Positions 8,954 to 16,192 of a stretch of DNA of 64,000 nucleotides are shown here, in pieces. The first letter of the stretch is position 1; each line of letters starts with the position of its first letter. Where the stretch lies: assembly GCF_900446695.1 (NCBI RefSeq), contig NZ_UAVP01000008.1, forward strand, positions 682,001-746,000. The letters are read 5' to 3'. The notes beneath the pieces are model-generated. The model did not search any database, was not told the origin of the DNA, and saw nothing but the letters and a program-made list of their open reading frames with translations. This stretch comes from Capnocytophaga sputigena. GTDB lineage: Bacteria; Bacteroidota; Bacteroidia; Flavobacteriales; Flavobacteriaceae. Made by a program: the position numbers and the translations under genes.

Positions 8954-9916
8954 ATGATGAATGAAGTAACATTACCTTTGGTGACCAGTGAAGAAGAAGT
9001 ACAAAGCTACTATGAGGGAGTGAGTGAACACATGGGATTGTTTCGGTTAGAACAACAGTTTTTAGGCGAGCATACTTACTACTGTTGGCAAGCACAAATG
9101 AAAGAAGATGTAGTTTTTGAAGGACGTATGGATATCCCCTCAGTGCGCCTTTATTTTGTAACGCAAACACATAAAGGTATACAAATAGAGATTGACAAAC
9201 GTATTGCTACTGCCAAAACAGGAACTCATAATATATTTTTCGGGCGTGAGGAGTGTTTAGGGAAAGATTTTTTTCACAAAGATGATACTATAGAGGTGAT
9301 TTCCTTAGCTGTGAGTGCCGAAAAGTTTGCACAAATAGCTGCTACCTATCCCGAAACCTTTATGTCGTGGTATGAGCGTTATCAACACAGCGGCAATTTT
9401 ATGCTCTCCCCCGAACATTCTTTGCCTACTACCTTTGCTATGCAAACGGCACTTTGTCAGTTGCAGCACGCAACCCTCTTAGGCAAGGCTGCCCGCCCCT
9501 ATACCGACCTGAAAGTGCAGGAACTTCTCCTTTTACAACTCCAACAATACGAACAACAACAGTCGCAACCTCACCAATATTGTAAAAACCTAACCGATGT
9601 ACAGAAGATGTACGAAGTGCGCGATATGCTTACAGCCCAGTTAGATACTACGCCTTCCATAACTGAATTAGCGCGTGCTGTGGGTACTAATGAAAAGAAA
9701 TTGTGTTACGGTTTCAAAGAAGTATTTGGCACTACAGTTTTCGGTTACTTATACGATTATAAAATGGAGTTAGCACAGCAGCTACTTCTCCACACCGATA
9801 AGAACATCAGTGAGATAGCATTTGCTTGTGGTTATGAGTATGTATCGCATTTCTCTACTGCCTTTAAGAAGAAATTCGGCAGAAGCCCGAAACAAGTGTC
9901 AGGGGACAGAGGATAG
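8954..9916 (+). CDS. AraC-family regulator, PchR-like
   Basis: A 320-residue transcription factor. The N-terminal 200 residues look like the PchR-type sensor region; the C-terminus (about 215-315) holds two helix-turn-helix motifs: SITELARAVGTNEKKLCYGFKE, and ISEIAFACGYEYVSHFSTAFKKKFG followed by the family ending RSPKQ. PchR-type regulators sense siderophores and switch on the matching receptor, which fits the divergent TonB receptor. An in-frame second Met follows at once; ATG at 8954 is used. Confidence 0.87.
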   Translation: MMNEVTLPLVTSEEEVQSYYEGVSEHMGLFRLEQQFLGEHTYYCWQAQMKEDVVFEGRMDIPSVRLYFVTQTHKGIQIEIDKRIATAKTGTHNIFFGREECLGKDFFHKDDTIEVISLAVSAEKFAQIAATYPETFMSWYERYQHSGNFMLSPEHSLPTTFAMQTALCQLQHATLLGKAARPYTDLKVQELLLLQLQQYEQQQSQPHQYCKNLTDVQKMYEVRDMLTAQLDTTPSITELARAVGTNEKKLCYGFKEVFGTTVFGYLYDYKMELAQQLLLHTDKNISEIAFACGYEYVSHFSTAFKKKFGRSPKQVSGDRG

Positions 9917-9920
9917 TTAT

Positions 9921-9985
9921 AAACTTTGTGAAAGTAGATTACTCTGATAATCAATTACATTGTAGGGGCGTTTTGCAAACGCCCT
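9921..9985. repeat. Composite palindromic (BIME-like) repeat, copy 1
   Basis: Three palindromes in series: AACTTTGTGAAAGT, a GATTA...GATAATC block, and GGGCGTTTTGCAAACGCCC. The same order recurs at 35596-35704 and, inverted, at 63556-63664; a shorter version is at 35768-35840. Confidence 0.8.
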
Positions 9986-9988
9986 TTA

Positions 9989-10016
9989 CAAAAAAAGCTG
10001 CCTAACATTAGACAGC
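9989..10016 (-). terminator. Terminator of the GH3-like gene
   Basis: On the minus strand the hairpin GCTGTCTAA/TTAGGCAGC is followed by seven T. The same hairpin sequence recurs at 59951-59982 and, with a lost arm, at 58355-58372. Confidence 0.75.
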
Positions 10017-10025
10017 CTATTTATG

Positions 10026-11534
10026 CTACAACTTCAAAAGTTCCTCTACGTATTCTCTACTGTTAGAAAGTCGGGGGACTTTGTTTTGCCCGCCTAGTTT
10101 GTCTTTATGCTTGAGCCAATCGTGGAAAAGACCCGTACGTGCGCTGTGTACTTTGGGTTTGTTGAGGGTCATATTGTTGTAACGCTTGGCTTCATAATCG
10201 GAGTTGAGCTTTTGGAGTTCAAGGTCTAATATCTCGGTGAATTGCTCTAAACTCTCTGGCGCCGACTCAAATTCTATCACCCACTCGTGTCCGCCTTTTA
10301 GCTTGTCCTGCATAAAGATAGGAGCTACAGTGTAATCTATCAAATGACTATTGGTTTGTTCGCAGGCTTTTTCTAAAGCGCGCTCAGCATTCTCTACAAT
10401 CAGCTCTTCGCCAAAAACATTGATAAAGTGTTTGGTGCGCCCCGTAATCTTGATGCGATAAGGTGCTACTGAGGTAAATCGCACGGTATCACCTATGATA
10501 TATCGCCACAAGCCTGCATTGGTGCTAATCACCATCGCATAGTTTTTGCCTATCTGCACTTCACTCAGCGGAATAGCTTTTTGTTGGGCAGTGCCAAAGG
10601 TCTCCATCGGGATGAACTCATAGAAAATACCATAGTCCAGCATTAGCAGCATTTCGTCGGAATTGTTACGGTCTTGAATAGCAAAAAAGCCTTCGGAAGC
10701 ATTGTATATTTCGTAATAGCGGAAAGTATCCGAGGGGATAATATTTTTGTATTGTTCGCGATAAGGAATGAAACTCACTCCACCGTGGAAATATACTTCT
10801 AAGTTTTCCCACAATTCTAATAGGTGTTGTTTTTTGGTATCTTCTAAAATGCGGTTCAGCAATACGAGCATCCACGAGGGTACACCTGCAATGCTGGTAA
10901 CATTTTCTGTTTTTACTTCTTTTACAATTGCCTGTAGTTTGCTCTCCCATTCACTCATCAGTGATACTTTGTTGCTGGGAGTACAACTCCATTCTGCCCA
11001 AAAAGGCAAGTTTTCAATTAAAATCGCCGATAAATCACCAAAATAGGTGCCGTTTTGCTCGTATAATTGCTTGCTACCCCCAAGTCGCAAACTCTTTCCT
11101 TTGAAAAGGTTTGAGTCCTCGTTGTTGTTCAGGTATAAGCAAAGCATATCTTTCCCTGATTTATAATGACACAATTGCAGAGCCTCCTCACTCACTGGAA
11201 TGAACTTACTTTTGGCGTTGGTAGTCCCGCTGCTCTTAGCAAACCACTTGATGGGCGTATGCCAAAACACATTGCGCTCACCGCGTCTCGCCCTTTCTAC
11301 ATAAGGCTCAAAATCCTCGTAGGTAGTGAGAGGAGTTTCACGCGCAAACTGCTCGTAGTTCTTCACCTCAGCAAAGTTGTACAATTTGCCGAGTTCGGTA
11401 TCTTTGGCATTGCTGATTAGTTCTAAAAGCACACGCTCTTGTACCCTATGAGGATTTTCTACAAACTCTTGTATCTGGTCGATGCGGCGTTTTAAAAACC
11501 ACGAAGTGATAGAATTAAATAAAGCTAAAGGCAT
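10026..11534 (-). CDS. GH3 (auxin-responsive-promoter) family protein
   Basis: A 502-residue member of the GH3 acyl-adenylate-forming superfamily. Plant GH3 enzymes join amino acids to acyl acids; the substrate of bacterial members is unknown. Visible marks: ATP-binding motif FAKSSGTTNAKSKFIPV near residue 105, the acid patch NASEGFFAIQD near 280, IGDTVRF near 345, and KHFINVFGEELIVENAE near 375. The length is normal for Bacteroidetes members. Its upstream spacer is almost wholly a heptamer array. Confidence 0.87.
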   Translation of the reverse strand: MPLALFNSITSWFLKRRIDQIQEFVENPHRVQERVLLELISNAKDTELGKLYNFAEVKNYEQFARETPLTTYEDFEPYVERARRGERNVFWHTPIKWFAKSSGTTNAKSKFIPVSEEALQLCHYKSGKDMLCLYLNNNEDSNLFKGKSLRLGGSKQLYEQNGTYFGDLSAILIENLPFWAEWSCTPSNKVSLMSEWESKLQAIVKEVKTENVTSIAGVPSWMLVLLNRILEDTKKQHLLELWENLEVYFHGGVSFIPYREQYKNIIPSDTFRYYEIYNASEGFFAIQDRNNSDEMLLMLDYGIFYEFIPMETFGTAQQKAIPLSEVQIGKNYAMVISTNAGLWRYIIGDTVRFTSVAPYRIKITGRTKHFINVFGEELIVENAERALEKACEQTNSHLIDYTVAPIFMQDKLKGGHEWVIEFESAPESLEQFTEILDLELQKLNSDYEAKRYNNMTLNKPKVHSARTGLFHDWLKHKDKLGGQNKVPRLSNSREYVEELLKL

Positions 11535-11538
11535 TTTG

Positions 11539-11636
11539 TTTCAGGTTTCAGGGAATAGATTTCAGGTTTCAGGGTATAGGGGTCAGGTGTCAAGTTAGGA
11601 TTCTGATACCTGACCCCTGACCCCTAACACCTGATA
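11539..11636. repeat. Heptamer tandem array, 14 units in unbroken phase
   Basis: Fourteen consecutive 7-base units fill the gap between the GH130 and GH3-like genes. The left half is mostly TTTCAGG and relatives; the right half is CCTGACC/CCTGATA, which is the reverse complement of the same pattern, so the array is also a large imperfect inverted repeat. Confidence 0.85.
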
Positions 11637-11638
11637 AC

Positions 11639-12607
11639 TTATAAAGAATTTTCTTTAGTGAATTTTACGATTTCGGAAATACGTCCGAAAGCAACGCCCA
11701 CTACTGTATCGGCAGCACCGTAGTACACTGCTACTTTGTCTTCTTCGATAGAATGTAAGGCAGCACAAGGGAATACCACATTAGGCACATCGCCGGTAGT
11801 TTCGTAGAGAGTGGCAGGTGCCAAGAGGTAAGGTTGTGTACGAGCGATTACCTTGCTTGGATTGTTGAGGTCTAACAAAGCAGCCCCCATAGAGTAGCGG
11901 AAACCGTTGCAAGTATTGATTACCCCGTGATAGAACAAAAGCCATCCATCTTTAGTTTTGATAGGCACAGCTCCTGCCCCTATTTTGGTACATTGCCAAG
12001 CGCTATCTATAAAAGGCGTTACTTTCATCACGCAGCGGTGTTCACCCCAGTATTTCATATCGGGGCTATAGCTGATGAAAATATCACCGAAAGGTGTATG
12101 TCCGTTATCACTTGGGCGGCTAAGCATTGCGTATTTACCGTTGATTTTCTCAGGGAAGAGTACCCCGTTGCGGTTGAAAGGCAAAAAGGCATTCTCGCAT
12201 TGGAAAAACTCTTTGAAATCAAAAGTATAGGCAATCCCGATAGTAGGACCACAATAGCCATTACACCAAGTTACCCAATAGCGGTCTTCGATAAACGTTA
12301 CGCGAGGGTCGTACTTATACTCAGAATGAAGGAAATCAGTATTACCACCTTTCATCACGATAGGTTCGTGGTTGATTTCCCAATGAATAGCATCTTTACT
12401 GAATCCAGCGAAGATGTTCATTTGTACTGCTTTGTTGTCGCAGCGGAAAACCCCTGCATAACCATCTTTAAAAGGCACTACGGCACTATTAAAAATACTG
12501 TTAGAGGTAGGGATATCATACCTACCGATAATAGGGTTTTCAGAATAACGCCACATTACATCGGTACAACCCGCAGGGCGTTCTTGCCAAGGAATTTTTT
12601 GACTCAT
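11639..12607 (-). CDS. Glycoside hydrolase family 130-type enzyme
   Basis: A 322-residue five-bladed beta-propeller enzyme resembling GH130 (beta-1,4-mannoside phosphorylases and related mannosidases). Family-like features: [17 protein letters not shown] near residue 40, [17 protein letters not shown] with the probable catalytic acid Asp near 105, WLLFYHG near 220, and a C-terminal [14 protein letters not shown]. There is no signal peptide, so it acts in the cytoplasm, probably on mannose-linked oligosaccharides. Phosphorylase or hydrolase activity cannot be decided by reading. Confidence 0.85.
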   Translation of the reverse strand: MSQKIPWQERPAGCTDVMWRYSENPIIGRYDIPTSNSIFNSAVVPFKDGYAGVFRCDNKAVQMNIFAGFSKDAIHWEINHEPIVMKGGNTDFLHSEYKYDPRVTFIEDRYWVTWCNGYCGPTIGIAYTFDFKEFFQCENAFLPFNRNGVLFPEKINGKYAMLSRPSDNGHTPFGDIFISYSPDMKYWGEHRCVMKVTPFIDSAWQCTKIGAGAVPIKTKDGWLLFYHGVINTCNGFRYSMGAALLDLNNPSKVIARTQPYLLAPATLYETTGDVPNVVFPCAALHSIEEDKVAVYYGAADTVVGVAFGRISEIVKFTKENSL

Positions 12608-12666
12608 TATTTTTGTTTTAGTTATTAGTTATTTTATCTTTCTGTCTGTCCTGCCGCGACCTACAA

Positions 12667-13791
12667 TTACACTGTTTTCTTCACCAATTCTGTGATAAAT
12701 GCTATTTGCTCGTCGTCAAGCTCGGTGTGCATAGGCAGAGAGATGACTTCTTGTACTAATTTATTGGTAACGCCAAAATCGGCTTCGTTATAAGAGCTGC
12801 GGGTATAGGCTTTTTGGGCGTGCAATGGTATAGGGTAGTAAATACCAAAAGGCACTCCATTGTCACCCAATACTTTGGCGAGTTCATCGCGTTTGCCATT
12901 GGTGATGCGGAGGGTATATTGGTGGAATACGTGGTCATAACCCTCTGCGATTACAGGGGTAATGATATGAGGATTGCCTTTCAGCGCTTCTGTATATTTG
13001 CGAGCTGCTTCACGGCGGCGGGCGTTATAATCGTTTAGGTGAGGAAGTTTGGCGCGCAACACAGCCGCTTGTAAAGAGTCGAGACGAGAGTTTACCCCTA
13101 CCACATCGTGGTGGTAACGCACATACATACCGTGATTTACGATACCGCGAAGGGTGTAAGCGAGGTCGTCGTCGTTAGTAAAGATAGCCCCTCCGTCGCC
13201 GTAGCAACCGAGGTTCTTAGAAGGGAAGAAAGAAGTTGCCCCTACGTGACCGATAGTGCCTACTTTTTGTTTGTGACCATCGGCAAAAGTATAATCAGCA
13301 CCAATAGCTTGCGCGTTGTCTTCAATCACGAAAAGGTTGTGTTTTTTAGCCAAAGCCATTACGGCTTCCATATTGGCTGGCTGACCGAACAAATGCACGG
13401 GTACAATCGCTTTTGTGCGAGGAGTAATAGCTTTTTCAATAGCCTCAATATTGATGTTGAAAGTATCATCGTATACATCTACCAATACAGGGGTGAGTTT
13501 CAGTAAGGCAATCACTTCTACGGTTGCTGCGAAGGTAAAATCGGCAGTGATGACCTCATCGCCTTCTTTGAGTCCGAGTCCCATCATTGCGATCTGGAGG
13601 GCATCAGTACCGTTGGCACAAGGGATGACGTGTTTCACGCCCATATAGTTTTCCAATTCCTTTTGAAAGGCTTGTACTTGGGGACCGTTGATAAAAGCAG
13701 TGGTGCTGAGTACTTCCTCAAAAGAAGCTTGTACTTCATTTTTAATTCTTTCATACTGACCTTGAAGGTCAACCATTTGTATTTTTCTCAT
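12667..13791 (-). CDS. DegT/DnrJ/EryC1/StrS-type sugar aminotransferase
   Basis: A 374-residue PLP enzyme that probably transfers an amino group to a nucleotide-linked keto-sugar for surface polysaccharide. Marks: IPCANGTDALQIAM, EDNAQAIGADY and GATSFFPSKNLGCYGDGGAIFTN, the last with the PLP lysine (SxNLGxYGDGG). The start is placed at the ATG at 13791 (MRKIQMVDLQGQY); a longer frame to 13830 adds 13 residues that do not look family-like. It is separate from any polysaccharide cluster here. Confidence 0.88.
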   Translation of the reverse strand: MRKIQMVDLQGQYERIKNEVQASFEEVLSTTAFINGPQVQAFQKELENYMGVKHVIPCANGTDALQIAMMGLGLKEGDEVITADFTFAATVEVIALLKLTPVLVDVYDDTFNINIEAIEKAITPRTKAIVPVHLFGQPANMEAVMALAKKHNLFVIEDNAQAIGADYTFADGHKQKVGTIGHVGATSFFPSKNLGCYGDGGAIFTNDDDLAYTLRGIVNHGMYVRYHHDVVGVNSRLDSLQAAVLRAKLPHLNDYNARRREAARKYTEALKGNPHIITPVIAEGYDHVFHQYTLRITNGKRDELAKVLGDNGVPFGIYYPIPLHAQKAYTRSSYNEADFGVTNKLVQEVISLPMHTELDDEQIAFITELVKKTV

Positions 13792-13991
13792 ATATTGAAT
13801 ATTTTTAGTCGTTATAATTACAGACGGCAAAGGTACAAAGTAATTGCTAAATTAGCAAATTTTAGTTATTGATTGTTAGCCACTTCCAAATAGCCCGATA
13901 TTCTTTAGTTTTCTTATAGAAAAATTAAAAACTTAAATTACTAATAAACAATACTTTAAAAATTTTATCTAAAAATAATCTCTCAAAAAAA

Positions 13992-14022
13992 TTGGAAAAT
14001 AAAATAATTGTTTCTACTTTTG
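13992..14022 (+). promoter_or_regulatory. Promoter of pdhB
   Basis: TTGG at 13992, 19 bases, TACTTTTG at 14015-14022. The transcript would start near 14029, giving a leader of about 45 bases. Confidence 0.7.
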
Positions 14023-14072
14023 TCCTTTCAAACAGAAAATTTTAGTTATATACCTTATTTTAATAAAAATAA

Positions 14073-15050
14073 ATGAGAACAATACAATTTAGAGAAGCCG
14101 TTTGCGAAGCAATGAGCGAAGAAATGCGTCGCGACGAATCTATTTATTTGATGGGTGAAGAGGTTGCCGAATACAATGGCGCTTACAAAGCCTCTAAAGG
14201 AATGCTCGATGAGTTTGGTCCTAAACGTATAATCGATACCCCTATCGCCGAAGGTGGTTTTGCAGGTATCTCAGTAGGAGCTGCTATGAATGGCAACCGC
14301 CCTATCGTTGAGTTTATGACCTTTAACTTTTCGTTGGTAGCTATCGACCAAATCATCAACAATGCCGCTAAAATGCGCCAGATGTCAGGTGGTCAATTCA
14401 ATATTCCTATCGTATTCCGCGGTCCTACCGCTTCTGCTGGTCAGCTTGCTGCTACTCACTCTCAAGCCTTTGAGAATTGGTATGCTAACTGCCCTGGTTT
14501 GAAAGTAGTAGTACCTTCAACTCCTTACGACGCTAAAGGATTGCTCAAATCAGCAATTCGCGATAACGACCCTGTAATCTTTATGGAGTCTGAGCAAATG
14601 TATGGTGATAAAGGTGAAGTGCCTGAAGAAGAATACACTATTCCTTTGGGTGTTGCCGATATCAAACGCGCTGGTAATGATGTAACTATCGTATCTTTTG
14701 GTAAAATCATCAAAGAAGCTCACAAAGCTGCCGATATTTTAGCTCAAGAAGGCATTGAATGTGAAATTATTGACTTGCGTACCGTGCGTCCGCTCGATTT
14801 TGATACTGTATTCGCATCAGTGAAAAAAACAAACCGCTTAGTAATTTTAGAAGAGGCTTGGCCTTTTAGCAGTGTTTCTTCAGAAATTACTTACCAAGTA
14901 CAAGAGCACCTTTTTGATTATCTCGATGCTCCTGTACAACGTATTACTACCACCGATACTCCTGCGCCATTCTCTTCAGAATTGCTCAAAGAGTTCTTGC
15001 CTAACGCCGAAGACGTAGTAAAAGCTGTAAAAAAAGTACTTTATAAATAA
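14073..15050 (+). CDS. pdhB: Pyruvate dehydrogenase E1 component, beta subunit
   Basis: A 325-residue E1-beta subunit, which with E1-alpha decarboxylates pyruvate using thiamine diphosphate and feeds the E2 lipoyl core. Diagnostic blocks: YLMGEEVAEYNGAYKASKG, DTPIAEGGFAGISVGAAM, EFMTFNFSLVAIDQI, a potassium/ThDP region around GPTASAGQLAATHSQ, and VRPLDFDTV with EEAWPFSS in the C-terminal domain. It stands alone between its own promoter and terminator, so the alpha and E2 genes must lie elsewhere. Confidence 0.94.
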   Translation: MRTIQFREAVCEAMSEEMRRDESIYLMGEEVAEYNGAYKASKGMLDEFGPKRIIDTPIAEGGFAGISVGAAMNGNRPIVEFMTFNFSLVAIDQIINNAAKMRQMSGGQFNIPIVFRGPTASAGQLAATHSQAFENWYANCPGLKVVVPSTPYDAKGLLKSAIRDNDPVIFMESEQMYGDKGEVPEEEYTIPLGVADIKRAGNDVTIVSFGKIIKEAHKAADILAQEGIECEIIDLRTVRPLDFDTVFASVKKTNRLVILEEAWPFSSVSSEITYQVQEHLFDYLDAPVQRITTTDTPAPFSSELLKEFLPNAEDVVKAVKKVLYK

Positions 15051-15096
15051 GAATTTGCTATCATTTTTATTTTTTAAAAGTTATATTTTATTTTTT

Positions 15097-15134
15097 AGTC
15101 TTCACGATTTCCTTTTTCGTGAAGACTTTTTTTG
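15097..15134 (+). terminator. Terminator of pdhB
   Basis: Stem AGTCTTCACGA/TCGTGAAGACT followed by a run of T. Confidence 0.88.
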
Positions 15135-15364
15135 TACTCTACCTCCGTTAAAGTTTTGTTAAACTCTTATATTTACAATGTTAAACTTCTGATAACTTAA
15201 AATAAGAGTTTTTAACATATTTCCATTACCAAAATACTAATAAAACATTAAAAATTAAGTCCAAAACTTTTTTCATTAACATATTTATTATGTTAAATTG
15301 AAAAACAGACATTCTGCTCTCTGAATAGATCTTGTCTATATTGAAGTTTTTTTTACTACCTTTG
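15135..15364. promoter_or_regulatory. Spacer with a 10-bp inverted repeat and a promoter
   Basis: AT-rich spacer. AAACTCTTAT (15161-15170) is repeated in inverse at 15202-15211, 31 bases apart, a possible operator or hairpin. TTG at 15332 and TACCTTTG at 15357-15364 form the likely promoter of the phosphopantetheinyl transferase gene. Confidence 0.5.
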
Positions 15365-15390
15365 TATAAAATAGATGAGAGAAAGCAAAA

Positions 15391-16008
15391 ATGCCATTGA
15401 TTAAAACATTTGATATTGATGTAAAGACTAAACTTTACTTATGGGATGTGGAGGAGAGGCTCACTGATTTACAGCAAGCGGTCGTACTCACACCCCAACA
15501 GCAAGAGAGTTTGGATGCCATTCGCAATGAGAAAGGTAAAAAGAACTTCCTCGCTACACGCTTATTGCTCAAAAATATTGGGTATACACCTACAGCTTTG
15601 TTTTACGATCCTAACGGAAAACCATTCCTCAGCGATGGAAAACAAATTTCTATCAGTCATTCATTCAATAAAGTAGCAGTGATTATTAGTGATAGAAAAG
15701 TGGGGGTAGATATAGAGAAAAAGCGTGAAAAAATAGTAGCTATCGCACATAAGTTCACCCAATGGAACTTTAGAGCAGCCTCCTTCTCTTTAGAAAGTAT
15801 CATACAAAAACTCACAATGACGTGGTGCGCTAAAGAGGTAGGTTTTAAAATTCACGGCAATCCCGAATTCACCCTCAACGATGTGAAAGTACGCGATTTC
15901 TTCCCTACTGATAGCTCTACCGAGATACTCGTAGGGCGTGGTAAATACGAAGTCAATTTCATTTTTATAGAGGATTACGTTTTAGGCTATTGCCATAGTA
16001 TCAAGTAA
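15391..16008 (+). CDS. 4'-phosphopantetheinyl transferase superfamily protein
   Basis: A 205-residue Sfp/HetI-like enzyme that moves phosphopantetheine from CoA to a carrier protein. Marks: KPFLSDGKQISISHSF (CoA-binding histidine), KVGVDIEKKREKI (magnesium-binding DxE) and WCAKEVGFK (the WxxKE signature). No holo-ACP synthase is seen here, so the partner carrier protein is unknown. The stop codon lies within a heptamer array, and a strong terminator follows. Confidence 0.85.
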   Translation: MPLIKTFDIDVKTKLYLWDVEERLTDLQQAVVLTPQQQESLDAIRNEKGKKNFLATRLLLKNIGYTPTALFYDPNGKPFLSDGKQISISHSFNKVAVIISDRKVGVDIEKKREKIVAIAHKFTQWNFRAASFSLESIIQKLTMTWCAKEVGFKIHGNPEFTLNDVKVRDFFPTDSSTEILVGRGKYEVNFIFIEDYVLGYCHSIK

Positions 16009-16031
16009 CAGCTAACAAGTAACAAGTAATA
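16004..16031. repeat. Heptamer tandem array, 4 units
   Basis: Four in-phase units of AGTAACA type that include the stop codon of the preceding gene and run into its terminator. Confidence 0.6.
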
Positions 16032-16063
16032 AAAAAGCAGCTCTTTTTGAGCTGCTTTTTTTG
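16031..16063 (+). terminator. Terminator of the phosphopantetheinyl transferase gene
   Basis: Stem AAAGCAGCTC/GAGCTGCTTT with a T-run; usable in both directions. Confidence 0.88.
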
Positions 16064-16135
16064 TTTATCAAAACATTTTTCGGTTACCCCATCTTTATAA
16101 ATTTATATATAACTAAAAATATTTTCTTAATTATT

Positions 16136-16165
16136 TTTGTATTGTCTAAAAATATACTACTTTTG
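16136..16165 (+). promoter_or_regulatory. Promoter of the TonB receptor at 16193
   Basis: TTTG at 16136, 18 bases, TACTTTTG at 16158-16165. Confidence 0.65.
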
Positions 16166-16192
16166 CCCCGAAAAATTAATAATTAACACTAT

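Noticed and set aside
12620-12645. Further heptamer array (TTTTAGT/TATTAGT)
   Set aside because: Only about three units in very AT-rich sequence; could be chance.
13791-13830. Longer start for the sugar aminotransferase
   Set aside because: The extra 13 residues do not resemble the family, while MRKIQMVDLQGQY is a typical start.
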